NCBI RefSeq assembly: GCF_037963835.1
Contig: NZ_CP150145.1
Coordinates: 4,092,001-4,156,000, forward strand
Reading direction: 5' to 3'
Source of the DNA: Paenibacillus sp. FSL H8-0332
GTDB lineage: Bacteria > Bacillota > Bacilli > Paenibacillales > Paenibacillaceae
DNA: 64,000 nucleotides
Below the pieces are notes generated by a model. The model was not told the DNA's origin and made no database searches. It saw nothing but the letters and a program-made list of their open reading frames with translations. A program made the translations under genes and the position numbers. Positions 24,723-34,400 of the stretch are shown in pieces; positions within the stretch are counted from its first letter, which is position 1; every line of letters begins with the position of its first letter.

Positions 24723-27563
24723 TTAGGCACCCTGCAGGGTGTCGATTTGTTTTTGCATTCTTGTGATCGCTTTCTGCTGATCCTTCATCACGCTGGTCAG
24801 CACAGCAATGATATCCATCCCGCTGATCGCCCGCTGATCTGGATCGGCCAGAACGGCTGGCACTTCCTCTGCAATAAAGCCGAGTGTCTTTTGCTTAGTG
24901 CTTCCTTTGTATTTAAAAGAGACCGGGTTTAGCCCGTCCAGCAGCTGCTTCGCTTCCTTAACCGGAATGTCGGCAATATTGTCCTTCAGCTCGCGCGAAG
25001 ACCACCAGTACATGCTGCCGTTGGCATAGACCCCGCCGCTGGCATGAAGATAGATACGGTCGCCGGCATCATTAGAGACTCCGATGTCCAGCACGCAGTT
25101 CTCCCCGCTGGAGGGATAGTACTTGATCCAGGCCGAATCGCCGCTGCCGCCCCCGGGATCGGACGGGAAGATAATCCCGTTGTTGCCGCTGCCCGCGCTC
25201 GGGATCAGGGCATTTCTCACTTCCAGGCTGCTGTGGACAGAAGCATAGGACCAGTCGTTGCCGTAATTGAGCACCAGATGGCTGCCGTTATCGACCAGCG
25301 CCCGGCCGGGTGCCCCGCGGCGTCCGGGATAGCCGATGTAGAAATCAGCGCAGCGTACAACGGCGGCGAATTCCTCAGCCACATCCAGTTTTTTGAATTT
25401 GCCGGCGAAGTTGAACACCTCTGTCTTGATGCTGCCTTTAATCTCAAGGTCGCCGCCAATATATGCCCCTCCCTTCACCTGCAGGGAGCCATTCACATCC
25501 AGGTTATCCCAGATGGAGACTCTGCGGGCTCCTGATTTCCCGTTTCCCGCGATCATCAATGAATTGTAGTTCGTAGTATCGTTACTGATCTCGGCATTGT
25601 TGGGCGATTGACCTGTGAAGCCTGTCCAGCCAGAGGTGAAGCGGACCGGATTCTGACCGCTCAGGATACGTAGCTCCCCTGCCACATCCAGCTTATCGGC
25701 AGGCTCCAGCGTTCCGATGCCCACGTTGCCGGATGCTATCAGGGAGATATGGTCACTCCTGTCATTGGAGGTGCCGATCTCCAGCGTGCAATCCTCGCCT
25801 GTACGGGGATAGTACTTGATCCACGCCTGGTCCGCTCCGCCTCCGCCCGGATTGGCCGGGAATATAATGCCGCTGTGCTCCCCGTTCCCCGCGCTTGGAA
25901 TAATCTCCTGGGAGGCCTGCATGGTGCCGTTCACATACAGAAATCCGTTCACATCCAGCCGGTCCCAGATGGCGACCTTTCTCTTCTGCCCGGCAGAGTT
26001 ATTGCCGACTATCATCAGCGCCTTGTAGTCTGTAGTATCGTTACAGATCTCCGCACCGTTCATCTGTTTGTCAGGAAAACCCGTCCAAGCGGAGGTGAAG
26101 CGGAGCGGATTCCGGCTGCTTAGCAGGCGCACACTACCCTCGACATCCAGCGAATCCTCCAGTACCTTCTGCGGTCCGATGCCGACATAGCCGTTCTTAT
26201 TCCAGGAGAGCGCCTGCTTATCTGTATGGGAGCCATCAGCGTTAACCGTCCGGGTGCCTAGTGCCCCGCCGCTGCCGCCAAATAATACCGGACCATCCAA
26301 CTCTGCCATCGCAAAGGGCTTTCCGGCTCCGAACCACCCCAGGCCATGCGAATGGTCAACCGTATCGGGGTTCGTCCCTTTCAGCAGCAGGATTCTGTCG
26401 TCCTGCAGGGCAAGATCAGCATCACTGTACAGCTTGCCTGCCCCGGTGAAGCCGAAGCTTTGGCCTGCTGATGAAGACAGCTTACTGTGCCGGTGCAGCA
26501 GATCAGCGAATTCAGACTTAATCAGGCTGTCCCACTCGTTGCCGTAGGCGATTTTCTTAAGATCGTTACCGAGCCCGGCCTTGAAGCATTTATCCTCCTC
26601 CACCCAGACAATCCGCGCATCCTGCTTGCCCCCGTCGCCCCGGTATACCTCCAGACCGCCATCACGCGCACCGGGGAATACATAGTTCGGGTCATCCGTG
26701 TTGGGGCTGTTCACCTCAACGAAGCTGTTCATAATCCGCATTTCGCTCTGGGCCTTGTCCTTGCTCTTCAGAATCAGCTCGCCCTCAATCGTCAGCGCTC
26801 CGGCAACGCTCATAGCCCCGGTGAAGCGGGTCTCAGGAGCTCTGATCTCCAGCACTTTACCGGCCTGCAGCGCAGACATGGACGGCATCGCTGCCAGAAC
26901 CGCTTCATTCAGCCCCGCGCTGTCCATACTGTCTTCACTCTGAACCGGGATCACCAGCTTCTCTGTGACCAGCTTCTTGCCGGCGGCACCTGCATAGGTT
27001 CTTAAGGGCGTCCGGGCCGCATCGCTGTCGTAATCGTAAATACATGTACTGTCGATCGTAATACCCGCCCCATCTGTACGGGGAACCACCCGGGCAAGAA
27101 GGATCGTATCCGTACCCTCAGGCTTGGTGGTCCCGTGGCTGATTTTTCCCCGCTCCCAGATATGGATCTGCTTCCCTTGACCACGCTCAATGCTGTATTC
27201 GGCCCCCACCTCTTCATAGCTGACCCAGATGTAGATATTCTCGTTGGCGTTATACTCGGAGAGGTTGACCGGATTATCCGGATGCCCCTCATAGATCAGG
27301 ATTTCCTGGCTGATGCTCTCATACTTGTCTCCGCTCTTGACCAGCACCAGATTCAGGGCCAGTCCCTCCGTAATGCTCACCTTCATGGATTCTCCCGGCT
27401 TCGCAGAGGGCAGAACCTTGAGCCCGCAGACAATCCCCCAGGTATGCAGATAACGGTTATGCAGCCGCTTCAGACGCAGGTGAAACTCCTGATCGAGCTT
27501 GTAATCCTCAGCGTTCAGGAAGAGCCCGTCAAAGTAGCTCATTCTTCTTAATTCTTTTCCCAT
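24723..27563 (-). CDS. eCIS tail-fibre protein with S74 C-terminal chaperone domain
   Basis: A 946-residue fibre. Residues 1-200 match the attachment domain of the larger fibre (RMSYFDGLFLNAEDYKLDQE, LHNRYLHTWGIVCGLKV). The body has one EVYRG...ARIVWVEE module, two glycine-rich modules with GIIFPANPGGGG/GIIFPSDPGGGS and WIKYYP, and VGIGTLEPADKLDV segments. Residues about 855-946 are an S74-like domain (SSRELKDNIADIPVKEAKQL, LGFIAEEVPAVL) plus coiled coil. The two glycine-rich modules are absent from the 1981-residue fibre, so the particle may display two receptor-binding specificities. Confidence 0.85.
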   Translation of the reverse strand: MGKELRRMSYFDGLFLNAEDYKLDQEFHLRLKRLHNRYLHTWGIVCGLKVLPSAKPGESMKVSITEGLALNLVLVKSGDKYESISQEILIYEGHPDNPVNLSEYNANENIYIWVSYEEVGAEYSIERGQGKQIHIWERGKISHGTTKPEGTDTILLARVVPRTDGAGITIDSTCIYDYDSDAARTPLRTYAGAAGKKLVTEKLVIPVQSEDSMDSAGLNEAVLAAMPSMSALQAGKVLEIRAPETRFTGAMSVAGALTIEGELILKSKDKAQSEMRIMNSFVEVNSPNTDDPNYVFPGARDGGLEVYRGDGGKQDARIVWVEEDKCFKAGLGNDLKKIAYGNEWDSLIKSEFADLLHRHSKLSSSAGQSFGFTGAGKLYSDADLALQDDRILLLKGTNPDTVDHSHGLGWFGAGKPFAMAELDGPVLFGGSGGALGTRTVNADGSHTDKQALSWNKNGYVGIGPQKVLEDSLDVEGSVRLLSSRNPLRFTSAWTGFPDKQMNGAEICNDTTDYKALMIVGNNSAGQKRKVAIWDRLDVNGFLYVNGTMQASQEIIPSAGNGEHSGIIFPANPGGGGADQAWIKYYPRTGEDCTLEIGTSNDRSDHISLIASGNVGIGTLEPADKLDVAGELRILSGQNPVRFTSGWTGFTGQSPNNAEISNDTTNYNSLMIAGNGKSGARRVSIWDNLDVNGSLQVKGGAYIGGDLEIKGSIKTEVFNFAGKFKKLDVAEEFAAVVRCADFYIGYPGRRGAPGRALVDNGSHLVLNYGNDWSYASVHSSLEVRNALIPSAGSGNNGIIFPSDPGGGSGDSAWIKYYPSSGENCVLDIGVSNDAGDRIYLHASGGVYANGSMYWWSSRELKDNIADIPVKEAKQLLDGLNPVSFKYKGSTKQKTLGFIAEEVPAVLADPDQRAISGMDIIAVLTSVMKDQQKAITRMQKQIDTLQGA

Positions 27564-27591
27564 GATTCGCTTGCCTCCCGATCTATAATCT

Positions 27592-28341
27592 CTATTGCTC
27601 TGTCATACCCCCGACTAAGGTCTCCATCCCCACACGCCCATAGACCCCCAGACGCATAGACGGAACTTCAATATTCAAGCTGGAATTGGTGTAAAAGGGC
27701 CGCTCCTTCCGGATCACCTCCTGCAGATTCCGCACCTTCTGCTGCAGCAGGCTCCGGCTGAACGCCGGGAGAATGATATGGACGGAGAAATAACTCGGCT
27801 CGGCCGCCCCAACCATCGTATTGATGCCTATACGCCGGGCATTACCGAGACGGACAGGCTCCTCGTAGCTATAGATATGGATGGCAGCCTCTTCACCGGC
27901 GTGAACCTGCAAATATTCTGCCAGACCGCCCAGGGTTCCGCGTTTCTTGTAGAGCTGGACGATGCTGCTGATCAGCTTGCGGTTAACGGTGCTGCGGGCG
28001 TCTGCCAGCGGAAGAATCTGCATGGGGGCAAGCGTGCGCTCCAGGTTATCCTCCACACCGTCATACTCTACGCCTTCGGCCAGTTGGAGTCCCACCCAGC
28101 CTGCAAGCCAGGGCAGAAACTGTGAGGGAGCCGTCTGCGGATCGAAATACTGATGCAAACCGTCCAGCAAGGCCTCCATTCCCACAGATTCCGCACCGGC
28201 CGTCCCCGTGTTGCCGGAGAGCATGGCTTCGAAGGCCTTCAGGAACCGTCCCAGAAAAAACTGTTCATCCGCCTCACCCGATTTCTGCTGGAACACCCGG
28301 GGGAGATACTGCACATAACTGTACCCGTCTGTCTTGCTCAT
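27592..28341 (-). CDS. Phage-tail-like baseplate protein (P2 gpI-like)
   Basis: A 249-residue protein with the signature of tail proteins found in contractile systems: YVQYLPRVFQ near the start, the conserved FLPWLAGWVGL near residue 85, and LYKKRGTLGGLAEYLQV near 140, followed by a beta-rich C-terminus. In P2 the matching position between gpJ and the fibre links fibres to the baseplate. It overlaps the J-like gene by four bases (ATGA), and the fibre gene follows after 28 bases, which fits this role. Confidence 0.8.
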   Translation of the reverse strand: MSKTDGYSYVQYLPRVFQQKSGEADEQFFLGRFLKAFEAMLSGNTGTAGAESVGMEALLDGLHQYFDPQTAPSQFLPWLAGWVGLQLAEGVEYDGVEDNLERTLAPMQILPLADARSTVNRKLISSIVQLYKKRGTLGGLAEYLQVHAGEEAAIHIYSYEEPVRLGNARRIGINTMVGAAEPSYFSVHIILPAFSRSLLQQKVRNLQEVIRKERPFYTNSSLNIEVPSMRLGVYGRVGMETLVGGMTEQ

Positions 28342-29210
28342 GCTTCCACCTCAACCTTCAGTTCCTTCAGCTTAAATAACTGGAACGGCAGCAGGTCAGG
28401 CGAGTCCAGGTTCACGCTGGTCACATGATCAATTCCGGCGATCCCCTCCACCAGATGATACAGATCCGAGGCGTACAGCTTCCTCCCCGGATGCCAGCCC
28501 TGTCCGTGCTCCCCCCCGTTAACCGGGTCCAGGAACTGTACAATGCTGTCGTTCACGATGCTCCCGATGCTCTGATTCCCGGCGGCAACCGTCATCTCAA
28601 TCACAACATCCCGGTAATCAGGCTCAACGACATGGACACGGGTCGTCAGCAGCTTGCTCTTCTCCAGGAAGGCCTTAACCTGCTGCTTAATCTCCGCCAT
28701 GTCTCTGCGCAGATCCTGCTGATTCGCGGTCTGGAGCACCAGAACCACCGAGACATGCCCGAAGGCTTCTTTATTCCGCCCGGTGCCGTTCTCCATATCC
28801 GTATTAATCAGACAGAGCGTACGGACCGCAAGGTCGGGATAGGTGCTCCGAATCCCAGGGATATCCAGCAGGCACTGCCTCGCCAGCAGCTGGTAATCTT
28901 CTGCCGTCACAGCCCTGTAGCATTCGGAGAACTGCTTCGCCCCGCGGGATATTCCGCTCGCCAGCTCCTCCCCGTCCTCCAGGGTGATACCCAGCAGCTT
29001 GAGGAATTGCTCCTTGCTCTCATCGGTCACCTGGTCAAGCCTGTAGAGAACCATCTCCGTGAAATAGGCGAACAGCTCCACCAGCGTAATGCCGGGATCG
29101 GAGGGATTATAGTTCGTCCATTCCGGGTCGTAGAGCGGAATGAGCGCAGTGGCATCGGCCACAAGCTGGTCAAAGCCAAGATCATCCAGCTTCAATACTG
29201 GAAGCGGCAT
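28338..29210 (-). CDS. Baseplate J-like protein (small)
   Basis: About 290 residues. The start region LKLDDLGFDQLVADATALIP, then WTNYNPSDPGITLVELFAYF and the GAKQFSECYRAVTAEDYQLL segment near residue 115 are typical of the second J/gp47-type wedge protein in eCIS (Afp12-like). I use the ATG at 29210 because GGAGG lies seven bases upstream; an earlier ATG at 29249 has no ribosome site. It would form part of the baseplate wedge with the larger J protein. Confidence 0.82.
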   Translation of the reverse strand: MPLPVLKLDDLGFDQLVADATALIPLYDPEWTNYNPSDPGITLVELFAYFTEMVLYRLDQVTDESKEQFLKLLGITLEDGEELASGISRGAKQFSECYRAVTAEDYQLLARQCLLDIPGIRSTYPDLAVRTLCLINTDMENGTGRNKEAFGHVSVVLVLQTANQQDLRRDMAEIKQQVKAFLEKSKLLTTRVHVVEPDYRDVVIEMTVAAGNQSIGSIVNDSIVQFLDPVNGGEHGQGWHPGRKLYASDLYHLVEGIAGIDHVTSVNLDSPDLLPFQLFKLKELKVEVEA

Positions 29211-29232
29211 AGGTTCTTCCTCCTTTCTGTAG

Positions 29233-32200
29233 TTACGTCTCCAAGGCATTACAATGCGGACACCGCGCCACTGTGTCCGGTATCCCGGACAGCTCCGTCA
29301 GATACCTCCGCTCTTCCATGCGGATAGCCTCCAGCCCGCACGCTGCTGTGGTTGCGGTCAAATCATGCAGCAGGCCCGCACGCTTATCCATAAGATATGG
29401 AAAGGGATGCTCCTCCGGCTTGTTCACCAGATGCAACCCGCCGCAGATCAGCTCATCCTCTTCCAGATGAATATTGCCGCTGCCAATGGTGCGGATCTTG
29501 AGCGGTGTGGTGTTGATATATTCATCCGTCCGGCTCAGGAAGACAATATCCTTCTCCTTGAATACAGCGGTCTTCACCACAAAGGTTACCGACCCCGAAT
29601 CCAGCCTATTGAGGATATACGTCCGGACCGTCAGATCATCGGTGACTTCAAATTCCAGATCGCTGCCCTCGGGATAGCTCTCTGCAAGCGGTTCTTCGTT
29701 CAGGGTCTGGCATTCGAGCATGTCACCGTCGATAGAGAGGACGATCAGCTCTACAGGCTCCCGGGATCTGTAGCGGAGCCTGATGATTCCGTTCTCCTTG
29801 AATCCTCTGAGCACCAGCGATTTCACTTCATCCCCGGCATCCACCGGCTCGGCAAGGGCAAATTGAAGCGCGTTGTCCTCAGAGCGGACCAGGCTGTATT
29901 TCGGATAGGCAGCGTGGGGCTTATACGGTCCGTTCTCAAGCGGCTCCAGCTTCAGCGTGAAGCATTGCACTGAAGCCTTGACGAGCACATCCGATACATA
30001 GTCAACACCCGGCGTATTCTTGATCACGGCATAGACCTCGGAGACATACAGGTTCTGTCCCAGATCCCAGCCCGTGTTCCCGTCTGCGCCCTTAAGCGGA
30101 TGAAAGAACTGCTTCAGGTTGTCGATGATCCGTCCCTCCGCTACCTTCCGCTGGTCTGGAGAGTTGAATACTACGGTTGCCTCCACTGCAGTGCGGACGT
30201 AGTCCGGGCCAACCACCTCAATCCCCGGCTCGGCGGTGTTCAGGGGGGCCGAGATCCGTTCACACAGATAGGCTTCAATCTCACTGCGCAATTCCTGGCT
30301 CGGGACCGGCCTCGGCTCATCCGTCTCCGGCACCACGATCAGGGTAGCTCTACCCGGGGTGAATTTCAGCTCCCGGTTCATGTCGCTAAGACACTTCACC
30401 TTGGCAATCTGAGGCATCGCCTCACGCACCAGCCATTCCATATCCTCAGCAGTTACGCCCCTGTTCCAGCTCTTCAGCGTATGCGGTCCGCGAAGCTCGG
30501 CCTGCTCCGCCTCCTCCTGATCGAAGCCGCCGTCCGCCGCTACCGGATTGGTTACGGCATCCAGCCAGTTGTAGCTGTCCCATATCTTCGATACCGAGCC
30601 TGCGGCAACATTCCCGGACGCACCTCCGCCATGCTTGTAGTTACACAGGATGTTATCTATGCCCATAGGCGGAATCATTCCTCTCCGCCCATCCCCGAAC
30701 ATAATCATTCCGGTGCTTCTGTCCAGCATGTAGTGCCTTGAATCTGAACCGGATACGGAGAATGTGTCTACTTCCTCCCACGGTATCCATTCCCCCTGAC
30801 CTGTGGATTCCCGGACCTTGAGAAGCTGGCCGGGCAGCACCGGTATCTTGGACAATTGAACTATCTGGCTCTCCTCACCATTGCTGGAGCCCAGAAGCTC
30901 TCCCGGGACGGTATTGGAATTGCGGGCCCAGACCGCGTTAGCGAGAATAGCATCCACCTGCGGGACAAACTCGAACCGGCCTTCATCCAGCCGGGCGCGG
31001 AGCCAGTACTGCTCCGTGCCGAACAGCGGGCGCTTCGCAATATCTCCCGGAACGGCAAACTGCAGAATCTCCCTGCGGGTGAAGCCTCTGATCTCATCAT
31101 TCACGCTGAGCGTCAGCCATCTTCTGCCGTCCCAATACTCCCACGCAACTACCGGACGTCCCAGCTGTTCACCGGTTAGCGGGAAGAAGAGCGACACGGG
31201 CAGATCGCTGATATCACGATCAAAGCCCAGATAGAAGGTCGGCTCCGTCTCGGTGCACGGATAGAAGGGCTTGAAATACTCCCCCTCGTTCCGGCAGGCC
31301 GCCGACTTGTCGGCGAAGCTGAAGTTATTCTCTGTTAGCACGGTCTGCGGGTGAGCCTCCAGCGTGTAGCTGTAGGCAATGCTGAGCTTACGGATGGAGG
31401 GCGGGGCGTAGGTCGCTTGGGTCACCTTAAGCTTGGCTATATTGATGCTTCCTTCCCCCAGCTTGACCTCTTCATCCTGATATTCGTATTTCGCATCCTC
31501 CCCGTAATTCCCGCCGGTGATGCGGGCCCGGACCCAGTACTGCTCTTCACCGCCCAGCGTCAGCGGCCGGATACCCGGACAGACGAAGCTCAGCGTTCCA
31601 CTGGCAGTAAGGCTGCTGACCGCATGGAGGGCAGCACCGCCTTCGTCCGCTCTCTCCTCAAGACTGGTGATCGCAAGCCATTCCTTGCCGTTCCAGTACT
31701 CCCAGCCAAGTCTCACATATGGCGTGTCCGGCAGCTTGCTGATCTCCGGTTCCGACAGCTCCACCCTCAGCGTGATCCGGGCACCCTGCTTCGAGAAGGC
31801 CTCCCCGCAGGCGATATAGAACGTGTCGTTGATTCTGGGCTTGTCCCCCAGCGGATAATAATCCTTGCCCATATCCAGCAGGTTCCCGTTGTACACCGTC
31901 ACATCCGGCGGGAGCGGCTGCGGACTAACCACGTTAAGCTCCAGGCGGATATCTTCGATATCCGGCATTAGCGTACCGGCGGTTATAGGCTTCTTCAGCT
32001 CTGCGAAGATCCATTTGCCCGGCCATTCCCGCATCGCCCCGGACGGTCCGTACCCGGCCAGTGTCTTCATATGCACTCCAGGCAGCCGGTCGAACCGGAC
32101 CACCGCCCTCCACAGAGCATCCTCTTCTTCTTCCGCCTCGGCTATAGAGGAAGGATACAACTGCACGGAGTTCCCTTCTTCATCGAAGCAGAACCAGTTC

Positions 32201-32871
32201 ATATGGTTCAGCAGATCTCCGGTTCTGTCCTGCCCCGGTACGGCCTTGCTCAGCGCGGCTGCATCCGGCTTGTTGAAATATACCGACAAGCTGCTGCCCG
32301 CTTCCTGGAATCCGAGCAGCTCCGTATGTCCCAGATACAGTCTGTGAACCACTGTCGAATCGCCCCTGAATAATCGGGCAGGCTTGCCGGCAGGTCCCCC
32401 TGCAAGCAGAGCATCCTGATTGCTCCACTGGTCCTCTTCCGGATCGAGACTCACTGCCCGGACCGGCCGCGCCATAATGACAGTCAAATCCTTGTCCGTC
32501 TCAAAAATCACCTCTGCCCCATTCTCCGGCTGGGCAGATACCCGGGTTCCGGCCGGAACCGTGTTATAGCTGTCCGCGTCCGGCTTCAGCTTGAAGAGCA
32601 GCGGAACTTTGGCTGCGCGGGGCGGAGTAGGATGGATACCGATCAGATTCAGAAACGAGGTGAAGTTCTTCGCAGGCGCCTGGTTCAGCCGGCTGATCAC
32701 TTTGCCCATCATCCCGGTGAAGATATGGACCAGCGCATCTGCCTTCTTGTCTGCCTCAAGCTCCGGCACATCCGTCCATTCCCGGCTGCAGTATTGCTGG
32801 ATTAAGCGTCTTAGCTCGGGAACCAGCTGTTCCTGATCCCGTTTATCAATAATAGGCACTTGGTTTGGCAT
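29233..32871 (-). CDS. Large baseplate assembly protein, J-like
   Basis: A 1212-residue protein of the putative-baseplate-assembly type (Afp11-like). Visible regions: N-terminal KADALVHIFTGMMGKVISRL, then FLNLIGIHPTPPRAAKVPLL and VPAGTRVSAQ, repeated WEYWNGKEW/WEYWDGRRW beta-sandwich units, the J core around MIMFGDGRRGMIPPMG and CNYKHGGGASGNVAAGSVSK, and RGVTAEDMEWLVREAMPQIA. A CPHC pair lies at the C-terminus. It would be the main wedge protein around the spike. Its ATG overlaps the gp25 stop in TAATG, indicating tight coupling. Confidence 0.85.
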   Translation of the reverse strand: MPNQVPIIDKRDQEQLVPELRRLIQQYCSREWTDVPELEADKKADALVHIFTGMMGKVISRLNQAPAKNFTSFLNLIGIHPTPPRAAKVPLLFKLKPDADSYNTVPAGTRVSAQPENGAEVIFETDKDLTVIMARPVRAVSLDPEEDQWSNQDALLAGGPAGKPARLFRGDSTVVHRLYLGHTELLGFQEAGSSLSVYFNKPDAAALSKAVPGQDRTGDLLNHMNWFCFDEEGNSVQLYPSSIAEAEEEEDALWRAVVRFDRLPGVHMKTLAGYGPSGAMREWPGKWIFAELKKPITAGTLMPDIEDIRLELNVVSPQPLPPDVTVYNGNLLDMGKDYYPLGDKPRINDTFYIACGEAFSKQGARITLRVELSEPEISKLPDTPYVRLGWEYWNGKEWLAITSLEERADEGGAALHAVSSLTASGTLSFVCPGIRPLTLGGEEQYWVRARITGGNYGEDAKYEYQDEEVKLGEGSINIAKLKVTQATYAPPSIRKLSIAYSYTLEAHPQTVLTENNFSFADKSAACRNEGEYFKPFYPCTETEPTFYLGFDRDISDLPVSLFFPLTGEQLGRPVVAWEYWDGRRWLTLSVNDEIRGFTRREILQFAVPGDIAKRPLFGTEQYWLRARLDEGRFEFVPQVDAILANAVWARNSNTVPGELLGSSNGEESQIVQLSKIPVLPGQLLKVRESTGQGEWIPWEEVDTFSVSGSDSRHYMLDRSTGMIMFGDGRRGMIPPMGIDNILCNYKHGGGASGNVAAGSVSKIWDSYNWLDAVTNPVAADGGFDQEEAEQAELRGPHTLKSWNRGVTAEDMEWLVREAMPQIAKVKCLSDMNRELKFTPGRATLIVVPETDEPRPVPSQELRSEIEAYLCERISAPLNTAEPGIEVVGPDYVRTAVEATVVFNSPDQRKVAEGRIIDNLKQFFHPLKGADGNTGWDLGQNLYVSEVYAVIKNTPGVDYVSDVLVKASVQCFTLKLEPLENGPYKPHAAYPKYSLVRSEDNALQFALAEPVDAGDEVKSLVLRGFKENGIIRLRYRSREPVELIVLSIDGDMLECQTLNEEPLAESYPEGSDLEFEVTDDLTVRTYILNRLDSGSVTFVVKTAVFKEKDIVFLSRTDEYINTTPLKIRTIGSGNIHLEEDELICGGLHLVNKPEEHPFPYLMDKRAGLLHDLTATTAACGLEAIRMEERRYLTELSGIPDTVARCPHCNALET

Positions 32872-33266
32872 TATTTCCCCACGCTTTCAAGGAAGAATGG
32901 ATAGACCAGATTATATTTGCTGTTGCTGGCCCTGATCGAATAGTCAATGGACACCTCAAGCTCGGAGCGGTCCGAGCGCGGGGTGACCGTAATGTCGTCC
33001 ACTTCAATCCGCGGCTCCCAGTTCTGCAAGGCTTCTTCAATGAAGCTTCGCAGCAAGGTTGCGGTGCTCATGGTATTGGGCGAGAACACCAGCTCATTCA
33101 GTCTGCAGCCGAAATCCGGCCGCATGACCCGCTCGCCGCGGGCCGTGGACAGAATCAGAATGATCGATTCCCGGATGGAGTCTTCTCCACCGGAGGATCG
33201 GACGCTGCCCCGCTGGACAGCGAGCGGATACGTCCAGCCACGTCCCAAAAAATCTACAACTTCCAT
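32871..33266 (-). CDS. GPW/gp25-family baseplate protein
   Basis: A 131-residue gp25-like wedge protein (Afp9-like): FLGRGWTYPLAV near the start, SIRESIILILSTARGERVMR and FGCRLNELVF in the middle, and FIEEALQNWEPRIEVDDITV near 85-105. gp25 starts sheath assembly on the baseplate. GGAGG is seven bases before the ATG at 33266 and only four before the GTG at 33269, so I choose the ATG. It follows the PAAR gene almost directly and overlaps the next gene by one base. Confidence 0.9.
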   Translation of the reverse strand: MEVVDFLGRGWTYPLAVQRGSVRSSGGEDSIRESIILILSTARGERVMRPDFGCRLNELVFSPNTMSTATLLRSFIEEALQNWEPRIEVDDITVTPRSDRSELEVSIDYSIRASNSKYNLVYPFFLESVGK

Positions 33267-33269
33267 CAC

Positions 33270-33665
33270 TCAGCCTCCTATTAAGACCGTTCCCGTAGCA
33301 GACACTTTCCCTGCCGGAAGGTCGGCCGGATCATTGCATGTCAGCGCCGGATCACCGTTTCTGGCAGCCTTTTTCCCGTTGATGAATACCGTCGTGCTTC
33401 CGGCGCTGATGGTCCCCTTATTGGTTGGAGGCTTCTGAAACGGGCCTCCCTGCGGAACATGGGCCGGTGTATTCGTGCCCGTAGAATCCATGGTGGCTGC
33501 CGGCTGCCCCATAATCTTGACATTCGTGCTCAGCGCACCATCCAGAATTCCCGTGAAGGGATGCGGCAACGGGGTGGGAACCAGACCCGCTCCGGCCGGA
33601 AGCATAACGATATGTGTATCAGTCGCCAGAATCCGGTCGCCTTTTTTCGCTGCAGGCTGTCCCAT
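33270..33665 (-). CDS. PAAR-like spike-tip protein
   Basis: A 131-residue PAAR-like protein (Afp10 position). It contains MGQPAAKKGDRILATDTHIV, the HPFTGIL loop, a GQPAATMDS turn, THTFINGK-like beta hairpins (TTVFINGKKAARNGDPA) and candidate metal ligands (His18, His35, His69, Cys110). It should sharpen the spike tip and help puncture membranes. Encoded between the gp5-like spike and gp25 genes, as in other eCIS. Confidence 0.85.
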   Translation of the reverse strand: MGQPAAKKGDRILATDTHIVMLPAGAGLVPTPLPHPFTGILDGALSTNVKIMGQPAATMDSTGTNTPAHVPQGGPFQKPPTNKGTISAGSTTVFINGKKAARNGDPALTCNDPADLPAGKVSATGTVLIGG

Positions 33666-33680
33666 GAATGAAGCCCCTCT

Positions 33681-34400
33681 CTAATTGATGTTGACTGTAG
33701 CCCCTTTGATCGTCATACTGGCGGCGGCTTTGACCTCCATCCCGGCCGAAGCTTGGATGGCGGTGCCCGCCGATGATTTCATTTCAATGGATTTGGCGGA
33801 CAGGGACAGCTTGCCTCCCGCCGAGATTTCTATATCCGCACCGGCGGATACCGATACCTTGTTCGCCTTGGTATCCAGGATGATCCGGTTCTTGCCTGAT
33901 TTGTCGCTAATCCGGATCTGCTCCGCGCCGCCCTTGTCATCCAGCTTGATTACGTGACCCTTGGCGGAGGTAAGCGTGATGCTCTCTTCCCCCTTGGTGT
34001 CGGCGAATTGCAGAACATGCCCGCTGCGGGATTTGAACAGGCGGATATTATTCTTGCCGTCCTTGTTGGTCTCCGGCGGCAGGTCTTGTCCATTCCACAA
34101 GGAGCCCATGATATAGGGGCGGTTGACATCCCCGTTCTCAAAAGCTACCAGCACCTCATCATCCACCTCCGGCAGGCAAAACGCTCCCCGCTCCTTCCCG
34201 GCCATCCAGGACGCCATACGCGCCCAGTTGGATTCCGGCATCCCCATCAGCGGGATCTTCACCTTCACCCGTCCGGGCCCAGGCTTGTCCGCATGGTTCA
34301 CAGAGTCATTATTGATGACAATCCCCACCATTACACCGAAGATTCGTCCCTCATTCATGATGCTGTCAACAAAATTGCTAATTCCGGGTCCTTCACTCAT
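33681..34400 (-). CDS. Spike protein, gp5/baseplate-V-like half
   Basis: About 239 residues. The OB-fold domain (GIVINNDSVNHADKPGPGRV, PLMGMPESNWARMASWMAG, CLPEVDDEVLVAFENGD) matches phage baseplate assembly protein V/gp5. After residue 125 comes a repetitive beta-helix tail (GHVIKLDDKGG, ISAGGKLSLSAKSIEMKSSA) that forms the trimeric needle. The start overlaps the gpD-like stop by ATGA. Together the two proteins equal one VgrG/Afp8 polypeptide, so here the spike is made from two chains. Confidence 0.87.
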   Translation of the reverse strand: MSEGPGISNFVDSIMNEGRIFGVMVGIVINNDSVNHADKPGPGRVKVKIPLMGMPESNWARMASWMAGKERGAFCLPEVDDEVLVAFENGDVNRPYIMGSLWNGQDLPPETNKDGKNNIRLFKSRSGHVLQFADTKGEESITLTSAKGHVIKLDDKGGAEQIRISDKSGKNRIILDTKANKVSVSAGADIEISAGGKLSLSAKSIEMKSSAGTAIQASAGMEVKAAASMTIKGATVNIN

